Part shown: positions 21,437-31,537 of the stretch, in pieces | Position numbering within the stretch: position 1 is the stretch's first letter | How the letters are laid out: each line of letters begins with the position of its first letter | Assembly (NCBI GenBank): GCA_023935145.1 | Contig: CM043701.1 | Coordinates: forward strand, 72,106,817 to 72,170,816 | Source: Bretschneidera sinensis | Lineage: Eukaryota; Streptophyta; Magnoliopsida; Brassicales; Akaniaceae | Direction of reading: 5' to 3' | Length of the DNA: 64,000 bases | Notes under the pieces: generated by a model | Told to the model about the DNA's origin: nothing | What the model saw: only the letters and a program-made list of their open reading frames with translations | The model's database searches: none | Made by a program: the position numbers and the translations under genes

Positions 21437-22892
21437 TGATTACGCCCAAAGTAAAACACTGTTATTGTAGTGCAGCTTTGGGGTGTCGATTCCACAAGGA
21501 AACAAGTTAATTACAAAAAAAGGTGTAAAATTTAACACTAACGATAATGATCAGATGAAAGAATATAAGTTTTGATAATGAAATATTGTGTGAAAGAGTT
21601 GTGCAAATATAACAAAATATAAATAAGAAATAACAAGGTTCCTGGGAATCCTCTTTAGGTTTGTTGCCTTGTTCCACTCTCGATTCAATTGTTTTTATCT
21701 CGATTGCAAGTTTCACATCCCAAACAAGCAATCGATAAATATTCAATCAAGCACATTTATAAACTAACGTAATTGCTACAAATCACTCATTGATTTCTAT
21801 TTAAGCATATATGACCGATCTTAAAGATTATCAAGAAACGACAACATATCGCAGTAATGGACAATCAATAAGATAAATCTACTGGAATCAATCACATCCA
21901 AACAACATCAATGGAGGAGAAGGATGCAATCACCGGATTAAGAGAATCTAAAAGAAGAAGAATATAAAGTGCAGCTATCACATGAACTCAAATCCTTCTT
22001 ACTTAATCAAAGAGTAAATCATAGACAATGTTTTAACAATAAGTCCATACAAATGAATCAAGAACAGAAAATAAGGAACAACAAAACCCTAGGGATTCAT
22101 CCCTTTCCCTTCTTTGATGATTAGTTAGCCATGGAGCTCAAGGTGGATGAACAATATGGATGCTCTCCCCTTGATTTCCAGTCAAAAAATACTTGGAAGA
22201 ATGCTAAAATTGGATCTCTCCTTCCTTGCTTAATGATGGCTGCACACTCCTTAACCATGTATTTATAGATCACAAGTAGTTAGGGGCTTTTTGGTCCTAA
22301 AAATGTCATTGTGCAGCCCTAATTTGGTCTTGGAGTGAGTGGGTGCTAGAAAGTGAGGGGTGCAGCCCTGGAAAGTGAGGGTGCAGCGCTGGAAAGTGAG
22401 GGGCGCGGCACTAGGTGGATGCTGTTCTGGAGGCCTGACCTGTGTCTACTAAAACTGCCATAACTTTCTCTAGCAAAATACTTTTTACAAACCGTAAAAT
22501 TCTCCAGAAAATAGACTTCCGGATCTTTCTAAGCATATATGGCTGATCTTCTGGTTCTTCCTGTATCAATACAGTTTAATCTGCAAAGATGATTGATCTG
22601 CACGGGCAATTCTGGCAATTTAGTGAAACTCCTTTCTTGGTTTCTCTTCATCTTGGCTCTTCCGTGACCATTTTCTCACTTGAGTATTCATTGAAGCTTC
22701 GTGTTTAAAATGATGATAGTTTTTCTATCTCTTTTTTTAAGCTCAAAGTACCTGAAAATGCACTGAAATAAGTCAACGATTCAAGAATAACACTTTAGAG
22801 TTATTAAGGTATAAAAGTGTAATTCCAACCTTAATCAACCCTAAAATGCTAACAATTAAGTATTTTTTAGATGCATTTTATGACTCTCATCA
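21437..22892 (-). repeat. Family C 3' LTR
   Basis: Starts TGATTACGCC and ends GACTCTCATCA. In element sense it has a U3 with three tandem 22-24-base units containing GAAAGTGAGGG (22345-22415), then a TATA box (complement of GTATTTATAGATC, about 22259-22271). About 160 bases near 22448-22580 match the B3 LTR (29430-29570). The PBS-proximal end has GTCGATTCCACA, the counterpart of GTCGAATCCACA in family B. Confidence 0.82.
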
Positions 22893-24510
22893 CAACCCCC
22901 AACTAGCTTATTGCTAGTCCCTAGCAATTCAAGTGAAAGACATGAAATGAATTCTTTATTTAGAAATCAAAGCAAAATACAACAATGCTGGTGTTAACCA
23001 AGAGTGATTCAAAAATCTTTGTCTCAAGAATCATGCATAACATACAACACATAGAATCATTAAATATCACTCAAGTCCAAGAATAATCCAAATGTCAATC
23101 TTAAAATCGTTATCGAGTCTTAACATCCATCTTACCACAATACATTAGTCTGAACACCTGGATGATTTTATGTATAACATTCATGAATACAAGTCATGGC
23201 CTCTAAAAATATAATAAATTGTGTGACATCAATCACAAATCAAGCTCCATAAGCTCACTTTTCAAATCACTCTCCACTATGTAGAAAAACCACACTACAT
23301 CTGATCAATAGGTTTTTAATAAGCTTGTAACGTTAGGCTAGAGTAAAGGTCAAGAAAGAACGGGAAAGTTTAAACAAATAAAAGAACTAAGTCTCTTAAT
23401 TTAAACACAACCACTTTAAGCACAAGATAACCTTACTTCAACACCCAACTCTTTCAACCATTTTTCGAGCATTTCTAGCAATAAATCACTATTTTTTTTT
23501 CTTCTTCCTTTGCCATAATTCATCTTTTTCTTTTATTTTGGCATAAGACCATTCACCTCCTCTTTCATTCTTTTCTTTTATTTTCCACAACCCCCAACTT
23601 ATCTCTTTTAATGTACTTGGGTTATGGTAGTAATATTTTCTCATATTTCCACTCTTACTCCTTTTAAGTGCTTCTCACAACATGTGTATAACTAAGTTCT
23701 TTTAAAAGAAAGGTAAAGATAAAATATTTTTTTTGCTCATAAAGGTAAGTATATGGTTTATCGAAAGAGACAAGGCTCAATTTTTTTTTCAAGAAAAATG
23801 CTCAAATAGGTGACTAGTGATAAATATAGCAATGGTAGGTTTGAAAGGCTCAAACGGTCCAAAAATGGCCTACATCATAACCTAAGTAATGTGCATTCTA
23901 TGATTTTCGCCTCAAGTGATTATTAAATAAGTTCTAGAGCTTGTAGAGACCGCAAAAGTATTCACAAAACAATCGTACATAAAACTTCTCCAAATGCATG
24001 TAGACTAATCATGCAATCTTACCACAAACCAGAGTCTCAAACCAAAGAAAGATTGACACTTAATTTATTCTCAAAGCGAAGTAAGATTTAACTTCTTCTA
24101 AACACTATATGCTATCTCAATTAGGTTCATATTATCGACATATTAATTAACTCCAAGGCTAACACAAAGCATGCTAAAAACAAACAAAAAGGTAAAATGA
24201 CACCAAGTAGTTCAATGAAAAACATGAAAAACAGGAATATGTTTCCTCCACCCCCAACTTAAAGTAGACATTGTCCTCAATGTGAAAGCAAAAGATAAAG
24301 AAACTCCCTTTGTAGCCAAAAATGCACAGAAGCTGAAAATTGTGCACCACCATTTGAACTGCTTCGTATATTTGTCATTGAAAAAGAAATACGAAAGTAA
24401 AACTAGAAAACAACAAAATACTAATAATAAACAAGAAAAAGAGTTATGAAAAACAATAACAATAAAAATAAAAGGATATGCTATGGGGTGCCTTCCATGA
24501 ACGCTAAGTT
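22893..24510 (-). other. Family C PPT, hairpin and spacer
   Basis: Beside the LTR the minus strand reads AGTTGGGGGTTG, the polypurine tract. A perfect 7-bp stem TTGCTAG/CTAGCAA with a 3-base loop follows (22911-22927). Further in lie two more PPT-like repeats (about 23587-23600 and 24249-24262), the second followed by a 6-bp hairpin (24268-24283). The right end carries the junction motif shared with B (about 24483-24530). No coding frame. Confidence 0.65.
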
Positions 24511-24693
24511 TTACGTCTTCAGCCAGACACTCTTATTCACTCCTACACAAACATGAGTTGGATGCACCGGCAACTGCTTTACTGTTAAATTTGGTGCTTG
24601 TGTGCTTTGGAGAGACCTTAAAGATGTTATCAGTAACATCTGCAGATTCTGGCCCAAACTTAAAACCAAGTTTATTTTGAAAATCATCATCAT
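24511..24693 (-). pseudogene. Family C pol linker fragment
   Basis: Two frames share recognisable linker pieces: ESADVTDNIF (compare EDVTDDII in A1) and APNLTVKQLPVHPTHVCVG (compare PNLELNQLPEYLTYAYLG in A1). It joins the spacer directly, with no reverse transcriptase at all, an earlier cut than in family B. Confidence 0.65.
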
Positions 24694-25257
24694 TTCTTAG
24701 CCATCTTTTTTTGAAGTTGTAAAACCCTAACTTCCTCTTCTTCTTCTTCTTTTCCACTAGACGCTGTGGTGGTTGTGACTTAAAGCGGGGCTACTACTTA
24801 TCACTGGCAGAGAACAATAGTGTAATGATTATCGTTTGGAGGGGTCTTTGCGAGAGTGAAAAAGGAAATGGTGGCACAAGGGTTTTGTGTGGTGGTGGAC
24901 GAGGCAACGCCGTTAATAGGAGAGAGAGAGAGAGAGCTCGTGAACTTTGATTGGGTTTCTTCAGTATCTATGACTGAATGGAGAAGAAAGAGTGGAAGGA
25001 TAGGTTAGGGTTTTCCCCCTAGAACTTCGAGAAATGCCCCCCACCCTTTTTATTCTTTCTTTTGTCAACCGATTGCTTTAGGAATTTCTTATTAACTCTT
25101 CCAAAATGATAGCTTTTTCTTTTAATTTCTATTAATTAGAAATTGACTCCCTTAAGTAATGAAATTATATAGTTATTATTTGGAGTAAAAATATAAATAT
25201 CTATCACTTATGTCTTAGAGAATAATTAAATAATAAATGTTAGGTTCATGTTATTAA
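24694..25257. other. Unassigned DNA between family C and psi1
   Basis: No recognised gene. On the minus strand it looks like a plant 5' untranslated region: a GAGA/CT microsatellite (about 24921-24937), then a lysine-rich frame (about 24700-24757) running into family C. Stretches around 25100-25250 are AT-rich and featureless. It could be the 5' part of the family C element, or captured host DNA. Confidence 0.3.
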
Positions 25258-26060
25258 GTGATTGTCAAATTGAAGTAGTAAAGATATCTGTCCTAGAGAA
25301 TCAGCTGAAGACTGTAACATTGCTGGTTACAGAATTCTAGAGAAAGCCCAAATGTTTGTTATTGTGTGATCTCTTAGCAGGGACATCAACCACTGGGAAA
25401 ACCCAAATCAGTTCAGGCCAGAGAGATTTCTAAGCAAAGAGTGGAGGGTCCCGGGAAAGAATCAGATGTTGAATATGAGAGGACAAAATTTTCATCTGCT
25501 GCCATTTGGGAGTGGAAGAAGAAGCTGCCCTGGAGCTACACTGGCGCTACAATTTGTTCCTACAACTCTTGCTGGAATAATCCAGTGCTTCGAACTGTAA
25601 GTTGGGAATGGCCTGTTGACATGGAAGAGGGACCCGGACTAACCCTTCCCAGGGCCAATTCTCTGGTTTTTGTTATATATATATATATATATGATCATCA
25701 CTAATCACCAATCTCAATCCCTTTCCATCAATCAATAATCTATGTAATTTGTCAATTGTATAAACTCCTTAGTTTGGGATCTGTGGTCATAATAATGCTT
25801 CATCAATTGAAAATTATATATCCAGATCAGAAGATAGTACAAACCGACCTGAATCTGCTACCAATAGCAATAATTACAAACAAAATAACTCTATCCCTAA
25901 ATAGAAATCACTTTTTAAACAGTAATACTATACTATCTATGTCTATGTAGAACTATTTACAAAATCATAAAACAATAGCTAAGATTCTAATCAAATTCTA
26001 TTACCATAAACATAACTAGCTATTCTCTCTCTCATTATCCTTAACGTTCTGTATCAGACA
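25258..26060 (+). pseudogene. psi1: CYP93-type P450 exon 2 pseudogene
   Basis: A damaged copy of the last three quarters of exon 2 of gene A plus its 3' flank (compare 44685-45480). It keeps [11 protein letters not shown], the haem-binding [11 protein letters not shown] stretch and [15 protein letters not shown]. Stop codons occur after MFVIV and after QCFEL, and a TA repeat (about 25674-25691) replaces the codons for the end of the protein. There is no exon 1 and no I-helix. The first 32 bases (25258-25289) match the tail of psi2/psi3 instead, so the left edge is a rearrangement point. Confidence 0.9.
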
Positions 26061-26084
26061 GAATCTCACTTTCTCTTCCGTCAC

Positions 26085-26434
26085 AATAGGTTGGGGACTA
26101 GCACAGCTAATTAATCCCCAAGTGATGGAGAAAGCAAACAAGGAGATTAAAGAGGAGAATAATGGATGAATCAGACATTCCTATCCTTCCGAAACACCAA
26201 GCTGTAGTAAAAGAAACACAATCCTTTGGAATAAATGAATCCATAAATTTTAATGGAATTCATTTCATTTGTAAATTCCATTAATTTTTACAAGCTTACT
26301 TAATTTCATATTGACTTATTTACAATTGAATTCCAAAGTTTATTAGCTTTTCAAACATAATAAACTATTTACAAATGAATTCCAAATTTTCTTCAACAAA
26401 ACATAGCTCTTTGTTAACTTTTGGGTCTTGGTTA
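26085..26434 (+). pseudogene. psi2: decayed P450, left part
   Basis: Remnant of another CYP93-type exon 2. It reads GWGLAQLINPQVMEKANKEI, then in another frame DESDIPILP and AVVKET. An AT-rich insert (about 26225-26385) replaces the ExxR region. The segment encoding LCVNFWVL resumes at about 26402. Copia-1 interrupts it at 26434 and it continues at 40396. The same remnant, with the same insert, is found at 45485-45507 plus 57945-58510 (psi3). Confidence 0.82.
26225..26385. repeat. MITE-like AT-rich insert in psi2
   Basis: About 160 bases bounded by imperfect inverted ends (TTTGGAATAAATGAATCC on the left; the right end reads GGAATTCATTTGTAAATAG on the other strand). No coding capacity. The same insert is in psi3 (about 58052-58225), so it entered before the duplication. 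I could not identify the family or a target duplication. Confidence 0.4.
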
Positions 26435-26728
26435 TGAACGATTCGAGACCTGCCAAAAATAGAAAGAAAACAAGACAAGATTTACGTAGGTTCACCCCAG
26501 AATAAGGCTACATCCTACTAGAAGCTTCATTATTATCAACCTAACTAATATCTTGTTACAATGTGTAGTCAATACATAGAGAGTATTTAAAAGCAACTCT
26601 AAATGCCCTAATTAGGGTTTCCACCCTGCTGCAAAACCATGGCTATTCATGGGCCCAAGCCTAAACTGTTAAGCAAAAAACCATGCCCAAATCATGTACA
26701 TGGCCTAAAGTATGCACCAACTCTAACA
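26435..26728 (-). repeat. Copia-1 3' LTR
   Basis: TGAACGATTCGAGACC...CAACTCTAACA on this strand, matching 40050-40395 apart from about 50 extra bases near the outer end of the latter. After the LTR comes ATCTCCCACTTGG; its minus-strand CCAAGTGGGAGAT is a purine-rich PPT. Confidence 0.85.
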
Positions 26729-26777
26729 ATCTCCCACTTGGTAAATACTTCATAGACATGGAAAACTTCCTAGAACT

Positions 26778-28314
26778 CTATTTCTTCAATCCCATCTCAG
26801 TAGCACAACACTCAACCTTCACTAGACTAACTGCCTTAGTCAAGAAATATGCATTGTTCACTGCTGTATCGACTTTCTCCAAGATTATCACATTTTCTTC
26901 AATCTTTTTCCGGATGAAGTGATATTGGATATCAATGTGCTTCGTCCATGAATAAAATGTAAGATTCTTTGCTAAGAAGATAGCAAATTGATTGTCACAT
27001 TTCACCTTCACTGCTCCTTGTTTAAATCTTAACTCAACACACAACCTTTGAAGCCAAACCGCTTTCTTTCCAGCATGAGTTATTGCCATATACTTTGCTT
27101 CTATGGATGAAAGAGAAACAACACTTTGCCTCTTGCTCATCCAACTCACTGCCCCACCAAACAGATTGAACACATATCCACTTGTAGACCTCCTGCTATC
27201 AATGTTTTCTCCCTAGTCAGCATCAACGGTTCCTACAATAGCAAGATTCTTCTTACCTACAACACCTCCATAACACAATGCAAACTTTGACGTGCCACGA
27301 AGATATTTAATAACTCTCTTGATTGCAATCTAATACTCTTTCCCAAGATTAGACATATATCTGCTCAATACTCCCATTGCTTGGGCAATATATTGTCTCA
27401 TACATACCATGGCATACATCAAGCTTCCAACCGCACTAGCATAAGGTACGTGCACTATCTCTTCAGCTTCTTCATCCATCTTCGGACATTGTTCAATAGA
27501 TAAATTGGTTCCAAAAGGCATAGGAGTCCCTACCGGCTTGCTATCAGATATGTTAAATTTCTTCAACACTTCTTCAATATATTTTTTTCTGACTTAGCCA
27601 CAGTTTTTGATTTTCACGATCTCTCTTTATCTACATGCCCAAGATAAAGTTTGCTGGCCCTAGGTCTTTCATGTCAAACTACCTTTCTAATGATGTCTGC
27701 ACAATGCCAATCATCTTCCTGTTATTTCCAATCAATAATATATCATCAATATACAAGGTTAAAATGATAAAATCAACCCCCAACCTTTTCACATAGACAC
27801 AGTGATCAGCATAGCTACGAGTGAACCCAAGCTGAATAGCATATGTGTCAAACTTCTGGTACCACATCCGTGGTGACTGCTTTAGTCCATACAAAGACTT
27901 CTTCAATTTATAAACTAGCTCTTCCTTGCCTTTGCTCACAAAGCCTTCAGGCTGTTTCATGTAAATTTCCTCCTCTAAGTCCCCATGAAGGAAAGTTGTC
28001 TTCATATCCGGTTGCTCAACCTCTAGATCATAAGCAGCTACCATGGATAAGACAAATCCAATAGATGTCAACTTTGCTACCTGGAAAAATATCTCACCAT
28101 AGTCAATTCCCTCTATTTGCGAATACCGCTTTACAACCAGACGTGCCTTGTACTTTTCTACCCTTCCATCTGCATTTATTTTCTTCTTGAATGTCTGTAT
28201 CTCCCTAGGTAATTTTACAAGGCTCCATGTTTCATTTCTATCCAATATTTGTATCTCCTTTTTCATATCATTCTCCCATAGATTTGCATCCTCCGAGGTC
28301 CTTGCCTCTTTCAC
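26778..28314 (-). pseudogene. Copia-1 reverse transcriptase and RNase H
   Basis: Right to left: reverse transcriptase (27679-28314) with WSLVKLP, KARLVVKRYSQIEGIDY, the PDMKTTFLHGDLEEEIYMKQPEGF block, SLYGLKQSPRMWYQKFD and the catalytic YIDD box. After frame breaks come the YASAVGSLMYAMVC region (27330-27569) and copia-type RNase H (26778-27173) with KRQSVVSLSSIEAKYMA and the KHIDIQYHFIR end. Shifts between the three pieces make it non-functional. Confidence 0.88.
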
Positions 28315-28428
28315 TATGCTAGGATCATCACCAGTAATATTTTAAGCATATAATGCACTACAAGCACTAAGGGAATACCTAATAGGTGGTCTTTTAACTC
28401 GTGTGGATCTCTTTATGATATGCGTGGT

Positions 28429-29583
28429 TGTTGTGAGTTTTAAATTACTCGCAAGCGCACGAGTCGTTTGCAATATAGTGTTGTGCAAGTGCGAGGTCGA
28501 ATCCACAGGGAGTTGCGTTGTGAAAATATTTTTTATCTAAACAAAGCCTATTTTAACCAAGTTCCGAATTTTGTATTATATTGTGCAAAAAAATGTAAAC
28601 TTAAACTAAATTGGTTTAAAGCAAATGATAAAATGACTAAGGTTTCTGAATCCACCTCACCAAAGTAAAGCATATATTTTCATGTTCTATATGAAAGTAA
28701 TCAAAAAATTCCATGAATCCAACTTTAAACAAAAACACAACGAATATCCCAACTAAACCAAAAGCATCCAATGTATCCATTTTTAACAGATCACAAAGGA
28801 AATCCAATTTAATCGAAAACGATTCGATGTATCCATCAGATGAAACATAAGGAATATCCAATTTAACAATTAAAAGCAATCAATTATAAGATTTACTCAA
28901 ATAATTGAACAGAACATTTATACTAAAAACATCATAATTATTATGCGCAAATCTGAAAATATAATGCTAAACAATGGAAATGCTTCATCTTCAACCTTAG
29001 CGGAAGATTTTAGCCTCTCATAATTATGAAACTAAAGTTCACAATACAAGTGCTAAACATTAAACTTTAAAACTAAATAAAAAGAAATAAATTACTATAC
29101 ATGGGAGAAATTTCACTCACTGTTGGGCGGCACTTCCCCTCGTGGTAGCAAAGCCTTCAGGATCCACCAGAATGCTAGCAGATGTCCACTAGATTACACC
29201 AAATGGCCTAGGAATTGCACATTGAATGATGAAATGAGATGGTGCTTTTATAGGGGGAGTCCCGGAACACAATGGGTTGCAAATTCGATGTGGGATACTG
29301 CCTGAGTGCGCTCGATCGCAGCATGGTGCGATTGATCGCATACTAGTGCACTGCAAAGCATTTTTAACCGATGTGGGATGTGTGAGTGCGCACTTGCGAT
29401 CGATCGCACTAGACATCTTCAGCTCGACCCTTTTCTACTAAAACGGCCATAACTTTCTCTAGAAAAATTATTTTTACGAGCTATAAAATTCCTCAGAAAA
29501 TAGACTTCTGGATCTTTCCAAGTGTTTATGGCTCATCTCCTGGTTCTTCCTGAATCAATACAGTAAAATCCACAAAAATGACT
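28429..29583 (-). repeat. B3 left (3') LTR, truncated
   Basis: Starts TGTTGTGAGTTTT and carries the tRNA-Asp-like block (28463-28480), a TATA-like TTTTATAGG (about 29248-29257) and CGATCG units (29308-29410). It then has a block (29430-29570) not present in B1/B2 LTRs but matching family C. Similarity to the right LTR ends at about 29583. Confidence 0.85.
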
Positions 29584-30821
29584 ATCTGAAGTTATAATCA
29601 TAGGCAAAGGAACTGTTAGACCTAGGAACTTATACTTAAGATTTTTCGGTAAAGGCTTAAGTTCCTTCTTGGGTGGTTCAGGTGTTGTGGTCTCCTCCGT
29701 CTCACTGCTATTCTGAGGAGCAGACTCCAAAGCAGCATTTGCTTGCTCAAACTTCTTATCCAAATCCAAATCCTCTCCAAACTGAGCAAAGCATGCCTCT
29801 AGGGGGTCCTCAATGCTTGATTCACCCACAGTCTCCTCTGTCTTACTGCTCTCCCGAGGAGCAAACTCCAAGATAGCATTTGCTTGCTCAAGTAGCTTAT
29901 CTAAATCTAAATCTTCTCCAAACTGAGCAAAGCATACCTCCACAATGTCCCCAGACTGCCCTCCTTTCTTGGGCGCTTGTGGTCTCTCAAGGTAAGGCGC
30001 TTTAGGTACAAACGATTTAGGAGGGTTTTTAACAGTAAGTGTGGCTGTAGATGGCTTAGCATATCTTTTCTCCTTGTTGCCACTTCCTTGCCCTTACTGC
30101 ATAGCAGGGTTCTCTTCCACTCGATTGTCCACTTGTCTCCCAGACCTTAATGTGACAATCGTTTACACTTCTTCCTCCCCGAGCGTAGGATTCAATGAAT
30201 TTTCAACCACAAACTGTCCTTTTGGGTTGGGCACAGGCTGACTGGGAACTTTCCCTTCTCTCTTTCACCCAAGTGACTTGCAATTTGCCTTATTTGATTT
30301 TCTATCTTAGCAATCGCTTGGGTGTTTACTATTTGTGCACTCCTTACTCCGCTTATAGGTTGGTCGATCATCTTCCTGAAATCATTGAGGGCGTCCTCCA
30401 ATGATTGTGAAACCAACACTGGCGCTTTAGTGGGAGCTTGGTAAGCGGGTGATGGTGCTAAATGGGCTGAGAGACCATAACTTGGAACTGGTAGAGGAAA
30501 TTCGGGAGAGTATTGATTGTGAGCATGATGAGGGGCTCCTCCCTGATTTATTAGTTGGTTCTGCTTCCATGAAAAATTAGGGTGGTTCCACCACCCTGGA
30601 TTGTACATCTCGGAGTAAAATCCATTTGGTTGCCACCGACAGTCATTAAAAGCATTCATTTGTTCCATGGGATACTCGACAAAAGCCAGCATAAATGGAC
30701 AATTTTGTGCTAAATGCATAGGACTAGCACAGATGGAACAGCTATCATCATTGAATGTATTGGCTGTATTGATCGACTGACTGGTCATCTTCATGAAATC
30801 CTTGAGGGTGTCCTCTAAAGT
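29584..30821 (-). pseudogene. B3 gag and pol-linker fragment
   Basis: Gag from 30794 with CSICASPMHLAQNCP and YNPGWWNHPNFSW, then, after frame breaks, the acidic region with two 47-residue modules (29730-29943) ending in PLPMIITSD. The capsid part, protease and reverse transcriptase are absent. The upstream join to LTR sequence is at about 30821. Confidence 0.78.
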
Positions 30822-31537
30822 TTACAATACAAGTGCTAAACATTAAACTTTAAAACTAAATAAAAAGAAATAAATTACTATACATGGGAGAAATTCCACT
30901 CGCTGTTGGGCGGCGTTTCCCCTTGTGGTAGCAAAGCCTTCAGGGTCCACCAGAATGCTAGCAGATGTCCACTGGATTACACCAAATGGCCCAGGAATTG
31001 CACACTGAATGATGAAGTGAGATGGTGCTTTTATAGGGGGAGTCCCAGAGCACAATGGGTTGCAAATTCGATGTGGGATACTGCCAGAGTGCGCTCGATC
31101 ACAGTATGGTGCGATCGATCGCATGCTGGTGCACTACAAAGCATTTTTAACTGATATGGGATGTGTGAGTGCGCACTTGCGATCGATCACAAGTCTGGTG
31201 CGATCGATCGCACTAGACATCTTCAGCTCGACCCTTTTCTACTAAAACGGCCATAACTTTTTCTAGAAAAATCATTTTTACGAGCCGTAAAATTTCTCAG
31301 AAAATAGACTTCCGGATCTTTCAAAGCGTATATGGCTCATCTCCTGGTTCTTCCTGAATCAGTACAGTAAAATCCACAAAAATGACTAATCTGTACAGGC
31401 AATTCTGGCAATTTTAATGAACTCCTTTCCCAATGCTTGTAAACTTGAAAAACAATGAAAACAACTCAAAGTAACAACTGCTTAAGCTAAAAAATGTAAA
31501 TTAAGTGGTCAAAATATGCAATATTTGGCACTCATCG
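30822..31537 (-). repeat. B3 right (5') LTR, inner end missing
   Basis: Matches 29034-29583 and continues to the true LTR end (CTCATCG). It keeps the TATA-like element (about 31029-31038), CGATCG units (31090-31218) and the family C-like block (31227-31400). The PBS-proximal third, including the tRNA-like block, is missing. Confidence 0.82.

Larger units (their letters stand above)
21437..24693 (-). mobile_element. Ty3/gypsy family C element, 3' portion only
   Basis: A third related family, represented by a complete 3' LTR (21437-22892), a PPT with hairpin, a 1.6-kb spacer and a short pol linker fragment. Gag, protease, primer site and 5' LTR are absent, and the right boundary is unclear. 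The left edge abuts the chromovirus fragment ending GGACC. The spacer layout (PPT-like motif plus hairpin, conserved pol/spacer junction) parallels family B. Confidence 0.75.
28429..31537 (-). mobile_element. Ty3/gypsy element B3, recombined
   Basis: Family B-type insertion within copia-1, flanked by perfect GTGGT at 28424-28428 and 31538-31542. Both LTRs are partial on their inner sides: the left lacks its outer end and joins gag-pol linker, while gag joins the middle of the right LTR, so the primer site and polypurine tract are both lost. The final base of the right LTR is G where A is expected. It is a deletion derivative. Confidence 0.88.
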
